64,000 bases of DNA from Scybalousia_A sp964639765 (GTDB lineage: Bacteria; Bacteroidota; Bacteroidia; Bacteroidales; P3), in the NCBI GenBank assembly GCA_964639765.1, contig CAZXEN010000006.1, positions 14,746-78,745 on the forward strand. Reading direction: 5' to 3'. Every line of letters begins with the position of its first letter. Within the stretch, counting starts at the first letter, position 1. Below the pieces are notes generated by a model. It had not been told where the DNA came from. It saw only the letters and a list, made by a program, of their open reading frames with translations, and ran no database searches. The position numbers were made by a program, and so were the translations under genes. Of this stretch, positions 42,554-50,761 are shown piece by piece.

Positions 42554-43045
42554 ATGATAGGAGTTAATAAAGTTATTTTAATTGGAAATTTGGGAAAAGA
42601 CCCTGAGATTGTTATGTTTGATAATGTGAAGAAGGCTTCATTCCCTCTTGCAACCACAGAACAATACAAAAATCATGAAGGTATTAAAATAGATGAAACA
42701 GAATGGCATAATATTGTATGTTGGAGAGGGCTTGCTGACGTAGCAGACAAATTCCTTAGAAAAAGCATGCAAGTATATATAGAGGGAAAACTTAAATCCC
42801 GCCAATGGGAAGACAGAGACGGAAACAAAAGACGTACTGTGGAAATAGTGGCAGAGAACTTTAAAATACTTACAAAAAATCATTCAAATCAAAACACCAA
42901 CTACCTGAACAATAACAACAATAACAACAACGAAAATTTGGAAGATTTCTCTTCAAGCGATTTTTCTTTGGATACGGACAGCAATCTTGCTGAAATATCA
43001 AGCGAAGATTTGAAATTCAATGCAAACAGAGATTTACCCTTTTAA
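42554..43045 (+). CDS. ssb: Single-stranded DNA-binding protein
   Basis: This 163-residue protein starts MIGVNKVILIGNLGKDPE, the standard SSB OB-fold N-terminus, with TEWHNIVCWRGLADVADKFL and VYIEGKLKSRQWED in the fold. A disordered Asn-rich linker leads to the acidic tip ending DLPF, the docking site for replication and repair partners. It binds single-stranded DNA during replication. A 22-base gap separates it from the next gene. Confidence 0.96.
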   Translation: MIGVNKVILIGNLGKDPEIVMFDNVKKASFPLATTEQYKNHEGIKIDETEWHNIVCWRGLADVADKFLRKSMQVYIEGKLKSRQWEDRDGNKRRTVEIVAENFKILTKNHSNQNTNYLNNNNNNNNENLEDFSSSDFSLDTDSNLAEISSEDLKFNANRDLPF

Positions 43046-43067
43046 TAAAATATAAAGAAGAAAAGAA

Positions 43068-43793
43068 ATGAAAAAAATATTATTATTAGCCCTTGCAGTA
43101 CTTACATTGTCTGTATCTGGATTAAAGGCACAAGGAATTGGACAAAGTTATCTGAGAATATCTTTCACTCAGCCTATGGGAGAGTATAAAGATTATTATA
43201 ATTCTGGTTTTGGTTTGGAAACAGGAAGAATGTTCCCTCTGTTTGTTGTAGAACCTGAGTATAACCTTACAACAGGTTTGGACCTTACCTTCCTTTACAC
43301 CTCTTTTAACTTTGGAAAGGAACATCTTTATGGAGATTATCCGCTTATCTCTTCAACAACAGGAACAAGCATAGTAACTCCTTTGCAAACACAAGGCGGC
43401 TTGCTGTGGAACTTGGGAGTAAAAGTCGGACCTATGGTTTCTATGGATATAGTAAATGATTTATCTGTAGATCTTTCTTTCCAATATGTTCCTACAGTGG
43501 TTTTCTCTTTTAGAAAAGGACCAAAGGAAGAATCTGTATCTGTTGCAAATCAAGAAACAGACATGAAATCTGCTGCCTCTGTATCTTTTGCTCACCGTTT
43601 CAGTCTAAAAGGTTCTTTACGTTACCAGCACTTTATTTTTGGCTTGGAATATCTGTTTGGAAGCACAACGCTTCACTACGGAAGTCCTATAATACCAAGC
43701 TGGCAAAAAGGAACACCCGGCACTTACAAAGGTTTGAAAGAAAAAGAAATGGGATTGGGTACTCTTGTATTAAGCTTGGGTCTTACTTTCTAA
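43068..43793 (+). CDS. Predicted outer-membrane beta-barrel protein
   Basis: This 241-residue protein has a signal peptide (residues 1-22, cleavage after LKA). The mature part alternates aromatic and polar residues (YLRISFTQPMGEY, LDLTFLYTSFNF, LSVDLSFQYVPT) and ends LVLSLGLTF with a C-terminal Phe, as in small outer-membrane barrels. Specific function is unknown. It may share the ssb transcript. Confidence 0.6.
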   Translation: MKKILLLALAVLTLSVSGLKAQGIGQSYLRISFTQPMGEYKDYYNSGFGLETGRMFPLFVVEPEYNLTTGLDLTFLYTSFNFGKEHLYGDYPLISSTTGTSIVTPLQTQGGLLWNLGVKVGPMVSMDIVNDLSVDLSFQYVPTVVFSFRKGPKEESVSVANQETDMKSAASVSFAHRFSLKGSLRYQHFIFGLEYLFGSTTLHYGSPIIPSWQKGTPGTYKGLKEKEMGLGTLVLSLGLTF

Positions 43794-43810
43794 ACAATAA
43801 AAAGACAAAC

Positions 43811-43848
43811 AAAAAAGCGGTACTTGTTTTTAAGCACCGCTTTTTTTT
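43811..43848. terminator. Bidirectional terminator, barrel protein gene / licD
   Basis: AAAAAAGCGGT and ACCGCTTTTTTT pair across a loop containing CTT/AAG, between convergent genes. A long T run follows on the plus strand. Confidence 0.85.
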
Positions 43849-43849
43849 A

Positions 43850-44686
43850 TTACAACTCTATGGAAGAAACCGGATGAACCTTTCTTTTGTTCTCCGGTGG
43901 CAAAGTCATATAATCTCTATACTCGTATCTCAGAAAAGCATCATAATCTTTTATTCCATAAAACTGCCTGCCCTCAAAATCATACAGAGCTCTCTCTTTA
44001 AACCAGCGTTTTGGCATTCCATATCTGTCTTTTAGAGGACTTTTATAATAGAATTTTCCCAAAGAAGGGAACAAAAGGCAAGTAACTTTGTTATCTGAAG
44101 AGTTGCTGCTTTTTTTGTGTAACCGCTTTTGACACCTTATCACAAAAGACATAGGAATCCTGTTTAAAAGAGAGAACCAGAGACGTTTGAAACCCCGCTT
44201 TTGAACCTTTCCTACTTCACTCCATGCTATTTTTCTAAGACAATAGCAATAAAAATCCTGCAACATCTGCATTGGTAAAGACTTTGGAATATCATCTAAA
44301 GGAAAGATATCTATAAACAATCCATTTGCACACTTCAGATGTTCTTGATAAAGACGCACAAACTTTGTACCTGTACGTCTTAACTTGCCATATCCCCAAC
44401 GATAGTATTTGTCGGTGTCGCTGTCCTGAAAAAAACATATATCAGGATTTAACTCTGAAGCCACCTTCTTAAACTTTTCGTAATCCTCCCTCAACATTGC
44501 TATATCTGCATCGTCGTCCCAAGGAATATAACCTTTATGCCTTACTGCTCCAAGCAAAGTACCTCCATAAAGCACGTATGAAATATTATGTAACTCGCAA
44601 ACTCTGTGCAGTTCTTCTATCATTCCTAACTGCAAAAGCTGTAATTTACGCAATTCTTCCGGTGTAAGTGTCCTCTGTTTCATCAC
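43850..44686 (-). CDS. LicD family protein
   Basis: This 278-residue protein belongs to the LicD nucleotidyltransferase-fold family, which transfers phosphocholine or similar groups to surface glycans. The signature YGGTLLGAVRHKGYIPWDDD, with the acidic metal site, lies at residues 40-59. It stands alone and has no glycan cluster beside it. A TAATTTTG box at 44703-44710 gives a short leader. The substrate is not known. Confidence 0.88.
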   Translation of the reverse strand: MMKQRTLTPEELRKLQLLQLGMIEELHRVCELHNISYVLYGGTLLGAVRHKGYIPWDDDADIAMLREDYEKFKKVASELNPDICFFQDSDTDKYYRWGYGKLRRTGTKFVRLYQEHLKCANGLFIDIFPLDDIPKSLPMQMLQDFYCYCLRKIAWSEVGKVQKRGFKRLWFSLLNRIPMSFVIRCQKRLHKKSSNSSDNKVTCLLFPSLGKFYYKSPLKDRYGMPKRWFKERALYDFEGRQFYGIKDYDAFLRYEYRDYMTLPPENKRKVHPVSSIEL

Positions 44687-44702
44687 AAAAAAGTTTCTCC
44701 TG

Positions 44703-44710
44703 CAAAATTA
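44703..44710 (-). promoter_or_regulatory. -7 promoter element of licD
   Basis: The minus strand reads TAATTTTG followed by CAGG, a full match to TAnnTTTG, 16 bases before the ATG. Confidence 0.65.
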
Positions 44711-44816
44711 ATACTTTTTGGTTTTATATAAAGGGACAAAAGAACAAAAAACATCCTTAAAAATGCAGAAAACTAATTTTTTTTGAAAAACATTTTGTCA
44801 TTAAAATAAAAGGTCG

Positions 44817-44824
44817 TAAATTTG
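44817..44824 (+). promoter_or_regulatory. Promoter of rpmB with both elements
   Basis: TAAATTTG followed by CAAAC matches TAnnTTTG, and a TTTTG ending at 44797 lies 19 bases upstream, the expected -33 spacing. This is one of the best promoters in the window. Confidence 0.8.
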
Positions 44825-44880
44825 CAAACTCAAAATTGAAAGGTTTTTAGTAAAGGTAATAATAAAAAACAAAAAATACA

Positions 44881-45120
44881 ATGTCAAGAATTTGTGAAAT
44901 TACAGGAAGAGGTGCATTGAACGGAAATCGCGTTTCTCACTCAAATATAAAAACTAAAAGAAGATTCTATCCTAATCTTCAAACAAAGAAGTTTTATATT
45001 CCAGAAGAAGATGCATGGGTAACTCTTAAAGTCAGTGCAAAGGGAATGAGAACAATAAACAAGAAAGGTATAATACCTTGTTTGAACAATGCATTAGAAA
45101 AGGGATACATTAAGTATTAA
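44881..45120 (+). CDS. rpmB: 50S ribosomal protein L28
   Basis: This 79-residue protein has the L28 features: MSRICEITGRGALNGNRVSH at the N-terminus, KTKRRFYPNLQTK and a C-terminal RTINKKG. Length is standard. In many Bacteroidota rpmG follows; here it does not, and a hairpin terminator lies 24 bases downstream. Confidence 0.97.
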   Translation: MSRICEITGRGALNGNRVSHSNIKTKRRFYPNLQTKKFYIPEEDAWVTLKVSAKGMRTINKKGIIPCLNNALEKGYIKY

Positions 45121-45143
45121 TAAATCTTTTTTCAAAATCTATG

Positions 45144-45177
45144 GAAACTGCCTAAGGCTAAAACTTGTGGCAGTTTC
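45144..45177 (+). terminator. Terminator of rpmB
   Basis: GAAACTGCC (45144-45152) pairs with GGCAGTTTC (45169-45177), followed by TTTG. It overlaps a possible upstream extension of the thioesterase gene and so supports the later start at 45207. Confidence 0.75.
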
Positions 45178-45206
45178 TTTGTTATATACATATACAAGAA
45201 AATAAG

Positions 45207-45632
45207 ATGAAAGAGTATGTTTTTGATTTTTTTCATAGAGTGAAATACTATGAAACCGACAAGATGGGATATGTTCATAACAGCAATTATTTCCGTTTCT
45301 TTGAGATAGGAAGAGAAGAAAGCATGAGAAATCTTGGAATCAGTTATGACGAAATGGAAAAAAGAGGAGTAATGATGCCTCTTATAAGACAATATGCCCA
45401 TTATCATACTCCAGCTGTGTATGATGATAATGTAATTATCAGGACTTACGTAAAAGAAATACCCTCAGCAAAGATTCATTTTGACTATAGGGTGCTAAGA
45501 ATGCAAGAAGGTAAAGAAGTTCTTTTGTGCGAAGGGTGGAATGAGTTGTGTTTTGTTGATGAAAAGACGAGAAAACCTATGAGATGCCCCGTATGGTTGA
45601 AAGAAAAATTAGAAAAAGTTTTGTCAGAATAA
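45207..45632 (+). CDS. Acyl-CoA thioesterase (YbgC/FadM family hotdog)
   Basis: This 141-residue protein has the hotdog-fold signature VKYYETDKMGYVHNSNYFRFFE (cited in two parts: VKYYETDKMGYV, HNSNYFRFFE) with the catalytic-type Asp. It hydrolyses acyl-CoA thioesters; the chain length is unknown. The start is set at the ATG at 45207, after the rpmB terminator. An upstream TTG frame would overlap the terminator. Confidence 0.9.
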   Translation: MKEYVFDFFHRVKYYETDKMGYVHNSNYFRFFEIGREESMRNLGISYDEMEKRGVMMPLIRQYAHYHTPAVYDDNVIIRTYVKEIPSAKIHFDYRVLRMQEGKEVLLCEGWNELCFVDEKTRKPMRCPVWLKEKLEKVLSE

Positions 45633-45643
45633 TAAAAATATCT

Positions 45644-45651
45644 AATTTTGC
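45644..45651 (+). promoter_or_regulatory. Promoter of rpsU with both elements
   Basis: TAATTTTG followed by CAAC matches TAnnTTTG, with a TTTG ending at 45624, 19 bases upstream. It lies 56 bases before the ATG. Confidence 0.75.
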
Positions 45652-45707
45652 AACTTGTTAATTAAAACTTAATTATTAATCATTTAAAAAAGAAAGAGGT
45701 ATAAATT

Positions 45708-45905
45708 ATGATTATTGTCCCTATTAAAGAAGGCGAGAACATTGAAAAAGCTTTAAAGAAATTGAAAAGAAAATTTGAAAAAACTGGAGTAGTAAGAGAA
45801 TTACGTTCCAGAAAGCAATTTACAAAACCATCTGTAATTGCAAGAGAAAAGAAACTTAAAGCTATCTATGTTCAGCATCTTAGACAGATGGAAATGGATA
45901 AATAG
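45708..45905 (+). CDS. rpsU: 30S ribosomal protein S21
   Basis: This 65-residue basic protein has the S21 features: IIVPIKEGENIEKALKKLKR, then RKFEKTGVVRELRSRKQF and a C-terminal REKKLKAIYVQ segment. It is the only S21 in the window. It is followed by two hairpins before xerC. Confidence 0.95.
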   Translation: MIIVPIKEGENIEKALKKLKRKFEKTGVVRELRSRKQFTKPSVIAREKKLKAIYVQHLRQMEMDK

Positions 45906-45955
45906 TCATTAAGATTACACAGAGAGAAAGTTATGTATTTTCTCTCAAAACAAAG

Positions 45956-45988
45956 AAACTTACAAATTCAATCAGGGTTTGTAAGTTT
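45956..45988 (+). terminator. Terminator of rpsU
   Basis: AAACTTACAAA (45956-45966) pairs with TTTGTAAGTTT (45978-45988), followed by a long T run. A second small hairpin (GAGAGAAA with TTTTCTCTC) lies just upstream at 45922-45946. Confidence 0.8.
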
Positions 45989-45995
45989 TTTTTTG

Positions 45996-46003
45996 TAATT
46001 TTG
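45996..46003 (+). promoter_or_regulatory. -7 promoter element of the Xer recombinase gene
   Basis: TAATTTTG followed by CTATTG matches TAnnTTTG. It ends only 8 bases before the ATG at 46012, so the mRNA should be almost leaderless. Confidence 0.6.
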
Positions 46004-46011
46004 CTATTGTA

Positions 46012-46893
46012 ATGAGAATAGACGAGTTTTTGACATATTTATCAAAAAACAGGAACTGTTCAGAACATACTGTTAAAGCATATTCCACAGACTTGAAACA
46101 GTTCGAAAAAGAACTTGCAAGAATTTGTGAGGGAGATGTTTCCGACCAAAGCATAACAACAAACATTGTCCGTGTCTGGATTATGGATTTGTCTGAAAAA
46201 GGTATTTCCAACAGAAGCATAAACAGAAAGATTACTGCGTTAAGGACCTATTTCAACTATCTGAAGAAGACTGACGGCAACATTGTCAATCCGATGTCAA
46301 AAATTCTTGCCCCAAAGATACCTGCAAGAAAGATGTCTTCGCTTTCCAACGACGATATACAAATGCTGCTAAAAGAAGAATACGATGAGAATGATTTTGA
46401 ATCCTTGAGAAACCATCTTATTATAGAAATTCTTTACTGCACAGGAATAAGAAGGGCGGAACTTCTCGGACTGAAAGAAAGTGATATTTCTTTTTCCAAC
46501 TATTATCTCAAAGTATTGGGAAAGAGAAGAAAAGAAAGAATAGTGCCGATAAATCAAAAAATTGTTGATGATTTGACAAAATATATTGACCTAAAACATC
46601 GTTTAGATATAAAAGAAGAGTTCTTATTTGTGGATAAAAAAGGAAAAGTTCTCACTGAGGGAAAACTGTATTATATGATACATAATAAACTTCTCTCCTG
46701 TGGTGCAGAAAAAAAATCTCCTCATGTTTTTCGTCATACATGTGCAACACACTTAATAGAAAACGGAGCAGAGATAAACAATGTAAAAAACTTGCTTGGA
46801 CATGTTTCAATAACCACAACAGAAAAATATATACATTCCACAATAGAACAACTAAAAAAAGAATATAAGAATGCTTTTAAAAGTATAAACTAA
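46012..46893 (+). CDS. xerC: Tyrosine recombinase, XerC/XerD type
   Basis: This 293-residue enzyme has an N-terminal SAM-like DNA-binding domain and the catalytic set: Arg in CTGIRRAELLGL, Lys in LGKRRKERIVP, His-x2-Arg in PHVFRHTCATHL, His in LLGHVSITTT and Tyr in EKYIHST. It resolves chromosome dimers at dif sites with its partner. The choice between XerC and XerD is not certain. It is co-transcribed with hpf, 18 bases downstream, a conserved Bacteroidota pair. No mobile element surrounds it. Confidence 0.9.
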   Translation: MRIDEFLTYLSKNRNCSEHTVKAYSTDLKQFEKELARICEGDVSDQSITTNIVRVWIMDLSEKGISNRSINRKITALRTYFNYLKKTDGNIVNPMSKILAPKIPARKMSSLSNDDIQMLLKEEYDENDFESLRNHLIIEILYCTGIRRAELLGLKESDISFSNYYLKVLGKRRKERIVPINQKIVDDLTKYIDLKHRLDIKEEFLFVDKKGKVLTEGKLYYMIHNKLLSCGAEKKSPHVFRHTCATHLIENGAEINNVKNLLGHVSITTTEKYIHSTIEQLKKEYKNAFKSIN

Positions 46894-46911
46894 ATTTTAG
46901 GAGGTAAAATC

Positions 46912-47202
46912 ATGAACGTAAAAATTAATGCTGTAAAATTTAAGGCTGACGAGAAACTTGTCGCTTTCATAGAAGAAAAAGTTTCTAAACTTGAACGACA
47001 ACTATCTAACATCATTGAAGCAGAAGTTACGCTTAAAGTTGAAAAACCAGAAAGTGATAACAACAAGATTGCAGACGTTCGTCTTGTTATCAGAGGAGCC
47101 GATTTGTTTGCATCAAAACAAGCAGATAGTTTTGAAGAGGCAGTTATGCTTGCAATAGATGCTCTTAAGCACCAGATAAATAAACTGAAAGATAAACAAT
47201 AA
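46912..47202 (+). CDS. hpf: Ribosome hibernation promoting factor
   Basis: This 96-residue protein belongs to the short HPF/RaiA family: KINAVKFKADEKLVAFIEEK at the start, EAEVTLKVEK in the middle and DSFEEAVMLAIDALKHQINK at the end. It binds idle ribosomes in stationary phase. It follows the recombinase gene by 18 bases and ends at a terminator. Confidence 0.92.
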   Translation: MNVKINAVKFKADEKLVAFIEEKVSKLERQLSNIIEAEVTLKVEKPESDNNKIADVRLVIRGADLFASKQADSFEEAVMLAIDALKHQINKLKDKQ

Positions 47203-47230
47203 AATCCTATAGTTATAATACACACTTTTA

Positions 47231-47257
47231 GAAGACAGTCCGCTGTCTTCTTTTTTT
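47231..47257 (+). terminator. Terminator of the xer-hpf operon
   Basis: GAAGACAG pairs with CTGTCTTC around a 4-base loop, followed by seven T. A textbook intrinsic terminator. Confidence 0.9.
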
Positions 47258-47321
47258 GTATAGAAAAGAATTTTATTAAAGAAAAATAGTCCAAACCCAT
47301 TATACATAACAAAAAATATAG

Positions 47322-47329
47322 TATTTTTG
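47322..47329 (+). promoter_or_regulatory. -7 promoter element of the WecA-like gene
   Basis: TATTTTTG followed by CCAAG matches TAnnTTTG, 40 bases before the ATG. Confidence 0.65.
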
Positions 47330-47369
47330 CCAAGTATTAATTATTTGTTGATAAACAATTATCCAACCA

Positions 47370-48494
47370 ATGAGTATAGGTGCTTACATAATGTCATTTC
47401 TTTTGGCCTTGGTAGTATCATTCCTGCTTATGCCGCCTTTTATCAGGCTGATGGTTAAGTATAAATTCTTAGACAAAAGCGGAGGAAGAAAAATACACAC
47501 AGGCTATACTGCTCACATGGGAGGAATAATTATCTTTACAAGTTTTGCAGTAAGTGTAACAGCGATGTTGTTTGTTTACTTTAAGGTAACAAATGCAGAA
47601 CAGATGATTTCTTTTGCCGCAGCCATGTTAATCACTATGTTCATCGGCATAAGAGATGATATGAATGATATTGGTCCTTGGACAAAACTCGGTCTTGAAA
47701 TTATTGTAGGTTTGCTGCTTGCTTACATAGGAATAAGAGTAACAGCAATAACAGGATTTTCCAAAGACCAGATTATTTATGTTCCAGACTGGATAAGCTA
47801 TGGAGCAACAGTTTGTTTTTTTGTTGTTGTTACAAATTCCTACAACCTTATTGACGGTATTGATGGTCAAGCCGGAATGCAGGCTCTTAATACTTTCTTT
47901 TTTCTATTTGTTTTCTTTATCTTTCAGGTAGGAGACCATCGGGTCTCTGCTCCTTTTTCTGCTTTGTTTATAGAAGTGTGCTTAGTTGCAATAATGGGAG
48001 CGATAATAGGTTTTCTTCGATACAACTGGGAAAAAGCAGAAATCTTTATGGGAGATACTGGTTCATTGTTTATAGGAACCCTATTGACCATTTTTTCTAT
48101 TCTTGCCATGACATATAGTGCAGGACTTGCCGGAATAAACAGTTCCCAACTAACAATGAAATCATATGTTGCGCCTTTCTTAGGCTGTTTTTATCTACCT
48201 ATGGCAGATACATTGAGAGTATTTGTCAGCAGGGTAAGAAAAGGCAGGTCTCCTTTTACGGCTGACAAAACACATATACACCACTATTTTATTCGTTTGG
48301 GATATTCCCATCAAAGATGTACTCTTACCACATTTGTTATTTCTTTTTGTATCTCCATTGTTTCTGTAGTTTTGTCTTTCCTTGTCAGTGACCTTATACT
48401 TGTTTTGATAATAATTGTCTCATGGTTTTTATATGTCAGATTGATTCATCTTTTTGTAATAAAGAAAATCAGACAAAGAGAGGAGACTGTTTAA
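47370..48494 (+). CDS. WecA-like glycosyl-1-phosphate transferase (MraY/WecA family)
   Basis: This 374-residue inner-membrane enzyme moves a sugar-1-phosphate from a UDP-sugar to undecaprenyl phosphate, the first step of a surface glycan. It has about ten to eleven membrane segments, the Asp-rich loop GIRDDMNDIG, NLIDGIDGQAG, EIFMGDTGSLFIG and the cytosolic HIHH loop (DKTHIHHYFIRLG) that separates WecA-type from MraY. Sugar specificity is not readable. No glycan cluster follows. Confidence 0.9.
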   Translation: MSIGAYIMSFLLALVVSFLLMPPFIRLMVKYKFLDKSGGRKIHTGYTAHMGGIIIFTSFAVSVTAMLFVYFKVTNAEQMISFAAAMLITMFIGIRDDMNDIGPWTKLGLEIIVGLLLAYIGIRVTAITGFSKDQIIYVPDWISYGATVCFFVVVTNSYNLIDGIDGQAGMQALNTFFFLFVFFIFQVGDHRVSAPFSALFIEVCLVAIMGAIIGFLRYNWEKAEIFMGDTGSLFIGTLLTIFSILAMTYSAGLAGINSSQLTMKSYVAPFLGCFYLPMADTLRVFVSRVRKGRSPFTADKTHIHHYFIRLGYSHQRCTLTTFVISFCISIVSVVLSFLVSDLILVLIIIVSWFLYVRLIHLFVIKKIRQREETV

Positions 48495-48510
48495 TTTTAT
48501 ATTTTTGATT

Positions 48511-49188
48511 ATGGACACACAGAATAAAGAACTTTCAGTTTTTATGAAAAATGTATCGCTTTCTTATGACAAAACGATACTGACAGATGTTAATCTTACA
48601 ATAAACAAAGGAGAATTTGTATATCTTATCGGCAAAACAGGAGCTGGAAAATCCACCCTGCTCCGAGCTATGTATGCTGATATTCCTATAGAAAGCGGAG
48701 AAGGGGAAATATGTGGATTCAGTTTAAAGAATATTTCAAAACGCAACATACCCCTGCTTAGGAGAAAACTTGGTATTGTTTTTCAGGACATGCAGCTGTT
48801 GAATGACAGGACGGTGTTCAATAATCTTGCTTTTGTGCTGAAAGCAACGGGGACAAAAGACAAGGCTTTCATAAAAACAAGAATTATGCAATGCCTGGAA
48901 GCTGTAGGTCTGCAAGACAAAGCAGATGTTTATCCTTACAATCTTTCAGAAGGAGAAATGCAAAGAATAGTTCTTGCCCGTGCAACTGTCAATTCTCCTG
49001 AAATGATAATAGCAGATGAACCAACAGGAAATCTTGACCCTATAACATCTGAAGAAATTGTGAAACTTCTTCTTAAACTCAACAAAGAAAACAACACTAC
49101 CATACTTATGGCAACTCATGATTATCTTATCATAAACGATTTCCGGTCCCGAGTGATTTCCTGTGAAAACGGCAAAATAATAGAATGA
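48511..49188 (+). CDS. ftsE: FtsE-like ABC transporter ATP-binding protein
   Basis: This 225-residue ATPase has Walker A (IGKTGAGKSTLLRA), the Q-loop (VFQDMQLL), the signature LSEGEMQRIVLARA and Walker B (MIIADEPTGNLDP). It resembles FtsE, which with FtsX controls cell-wall hydrolases at division; ftsX is not in the window. The first ATG is at 48511. A TATTTTTG box at 48500-48507 would then give a leaderless mRNA, unless the gene is read from the upstream WecA-like transcript. Confidence 0.8.
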   Translation: MDTQNKELSVFMKNVSLSYDKTILTDVNLTINKGEFVYLIGKTGAGKSTLLRAMYADIPIESGEGEICGFSLKNISKRNIPLLRRKLGIVFQDMQLLNDRTVFNNLAFVLKATGTKDKAFIKTRIMQCLEAVGLQDKADVYPYNLSEGEMQRIVLARATVNSPEMIIADEPTGNLDPITSEEIVKLLLKLNKENNTTILMATHDYLIINDFRSRVISCENGKIIE

Positions 49189-49625
49189 AGATAAGAATTA
49201 CAAAAGAATTTCATTTTGAGATGAGCCATTGTTTAAACAACTACAATGGTGCTTGCAAAAATATTCACGGCCACAGCTACAAACTGTTTATCACTCTAAG
49301 AGGAGAGCCTGTGCAAGACAAAGAGTCTTCTTCTTTTGGCATGGTGATGGATTTCAGGGAACTGAAATCTATTGTTCAGAGAAACATCTTGGACATCTTT
49401 GACCATTGTCTTGTAATAGAAAAGAATTCTCCTTATATCAAGGCAATAGAGTCTATGGATATAAAGAAATATATCGTGGATTTTCAGCCGACATGTGAAA
49501 ACCTTGTCCTGCATTTCAAACAAAGAATAGAAAAACTGCTACCAAAAGAAGTTGAACTCTACAATATAAAACTATACGAGACAGCTTCTTCCTGTGCTGA
49601 ATGGAACAAAGAAGATAATCAATAA
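49185..49625 (+). CDS. queD: 6-carboxytetrahydropterin synthase QueD
   Basis: This 146-residue protein belongs to the PTPS/QueD family in the queuosine pathway. Zinc ligands lie in FEMSHCL and IHGHSYK; the catalytic Cys is in NGACKNIHGH, with Asp-His in IFDHCLVI and Glu in the C-terminal YETASSCAEW. Length fits QueD. Its start overlaps the ftsE stop by 4 bases (ATGA), so the two are translationally coupled. Confidence 0.9.
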   Translation: MKIRITKEFHFEMSHCLNNYNGACKNIHGHSYKLFITLRGEPVQDKESSSFGMVMDFRELKSIVQRNILDIFDHCLVIEKNSPYIKAIESMDIKKYIVDFQPTCENLVLHFKQRIEKLLPKEVELYNIKLYETASSCAEWNKEDNQ

Positions 49626-49636
49626 ATAATACAGTC

Positions 49637-50761
49637 ATGGCTAAAGATGATAATAGATTTGCTTTCCCAAAAGTAGTAAAATGGATTGTAAGCGTTGCTG
49701 TTGTTCTGTTGATACTGTTTCTTCTGTGGTATTTCAGATTTCTGATGACCTGCATCTTTTTTGCTATTATCCTTTCTTTGGTAGGAAGACCTGTCATGAG
49801 TTTTCTGGAAAAAGTGAAAATAAAAAAATATCATCTGTCAAAAAATATTTGTGCCGGGCTTACTCTTCTACTGGAAGCAGGCATAATAACCTTGGTCATC
49901 TACCTGCTTGTTCCTTTGATAGTTTCGCAGACAATGAATTTCGCAGATATAGATATACAAAAAATATCTGAGTACTATTCCATTCACATAAAAAAAATAG
50001 AACGCTCTATTGCTGCATACAATCTGCTGCCAGAAAATCTAAGTCTTGAAACATATATCAGCAGTAAAATAATGACTGTTCTCAACAGTTTCAAACTGCC
50101 TACCTTTGCTTCAAGTCTTCTTTCCCTTGCCACAAATATTATCATGGGCATATTGATTACAATGTTTGTTACTTTCTTTTTCCTTAAGGATTCACACACT
50201 GTCATGCGTTTTGTAGACAATGTAACTCCTGACAAATACATTCCCGAGGTTCATAACATCTTAACCAACACCAGACGTTTGATATCCAGATATTTTGTAG
50301 GCATTTTCTGCGAAATACTCATCATGATCATTCTTCTTAGCTTAGGTTTCTATATTGTCGGTTTCAACAATGCAATACTTATCGCTGGCATTTGCGGAAC
50401 CATGGTCATACTTCCTTATATTGGAGTCTTGATAGGAGGTGGTTTGGGACTTATGATTCTTCTTACAGACTTCCTTTCAAAAAATCCAAACGGAGACATT
50501 TTTCCTTTAATCATCACTTTTCTTATTATATTCCTTATAGTTAAATTAATAGATGACTTCCTTTTGCAACCTTTTATTTATTCCAAAAGCGTAAAAGCAC
50601 AGCCTTTGGAAATCTTCCTTATAATTCTTATGGCAGGCAAAGTCGGTGGAGTTTTAGGTATGATTTTAGCAATACCTGTCTATACTTTCTTGAGAATCAT
50701 TGCCAAGGAATTCTTTTCCAAATGGAAGTTTATTAAAGCTCTAACCAAAGAAATTGGATAA
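49637..50761 (+). CDS. AI-2E family transporter (UPF0118)
   Basis: This 374-residue membrane protein has about eight hydrophobic segments. The family core is visible in VTFFFLKD (near residue 190), ILIAGICGTMVILPYIGVLIG and the C-terminal MAGKVGGVLGMILAIPVYTFL. Family members have been linked to export of autoinducer-2 and, in others, to sodium/proton exchange; the role here is unknown. Its stop overlaps the mutS2 start by one base. Confidence 0.88.
   Translation: MAKDDNRFAFPKVVKWIVSVAVVLLILFLLWYFRFLMTCIFFAIILSLVGRPVMSFLEKVKIKKYHLSKNICAGLTLLLEAGIITLVIYLLVPLIVSQTMNFADIDIQKISEYYSIHIKKIERSIAAYNLLPENLSLETYISSKIMTVLNSFKLPTFASSLLSLATNIIMGILITMFVTFFFLKDSHTVMRFVDNVTPDKYIPEVHNILTNTRRLISRYFVGIFCEILIMIILLSLGFYIVGFNNAILIAGICGTMVILPYIGVLIGGGLGLMILLTDFLSKNPNGDIFPLIITFLIIFLIVKLIDDFLLQPFIYSKSVKAQPLEIFLIILMAGKVGGVLGMILAIPVYTFLRIIAKEFFSKWKFIKALTKEIG

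Noticed and set aside
46012..46893. Tyrosine recombinase as the integrase of the Ubl island
   Set aside because: It is 12 kb away, pairs with hpf as in other Bacteroidota, and resembles the housekeeping Xer protein.
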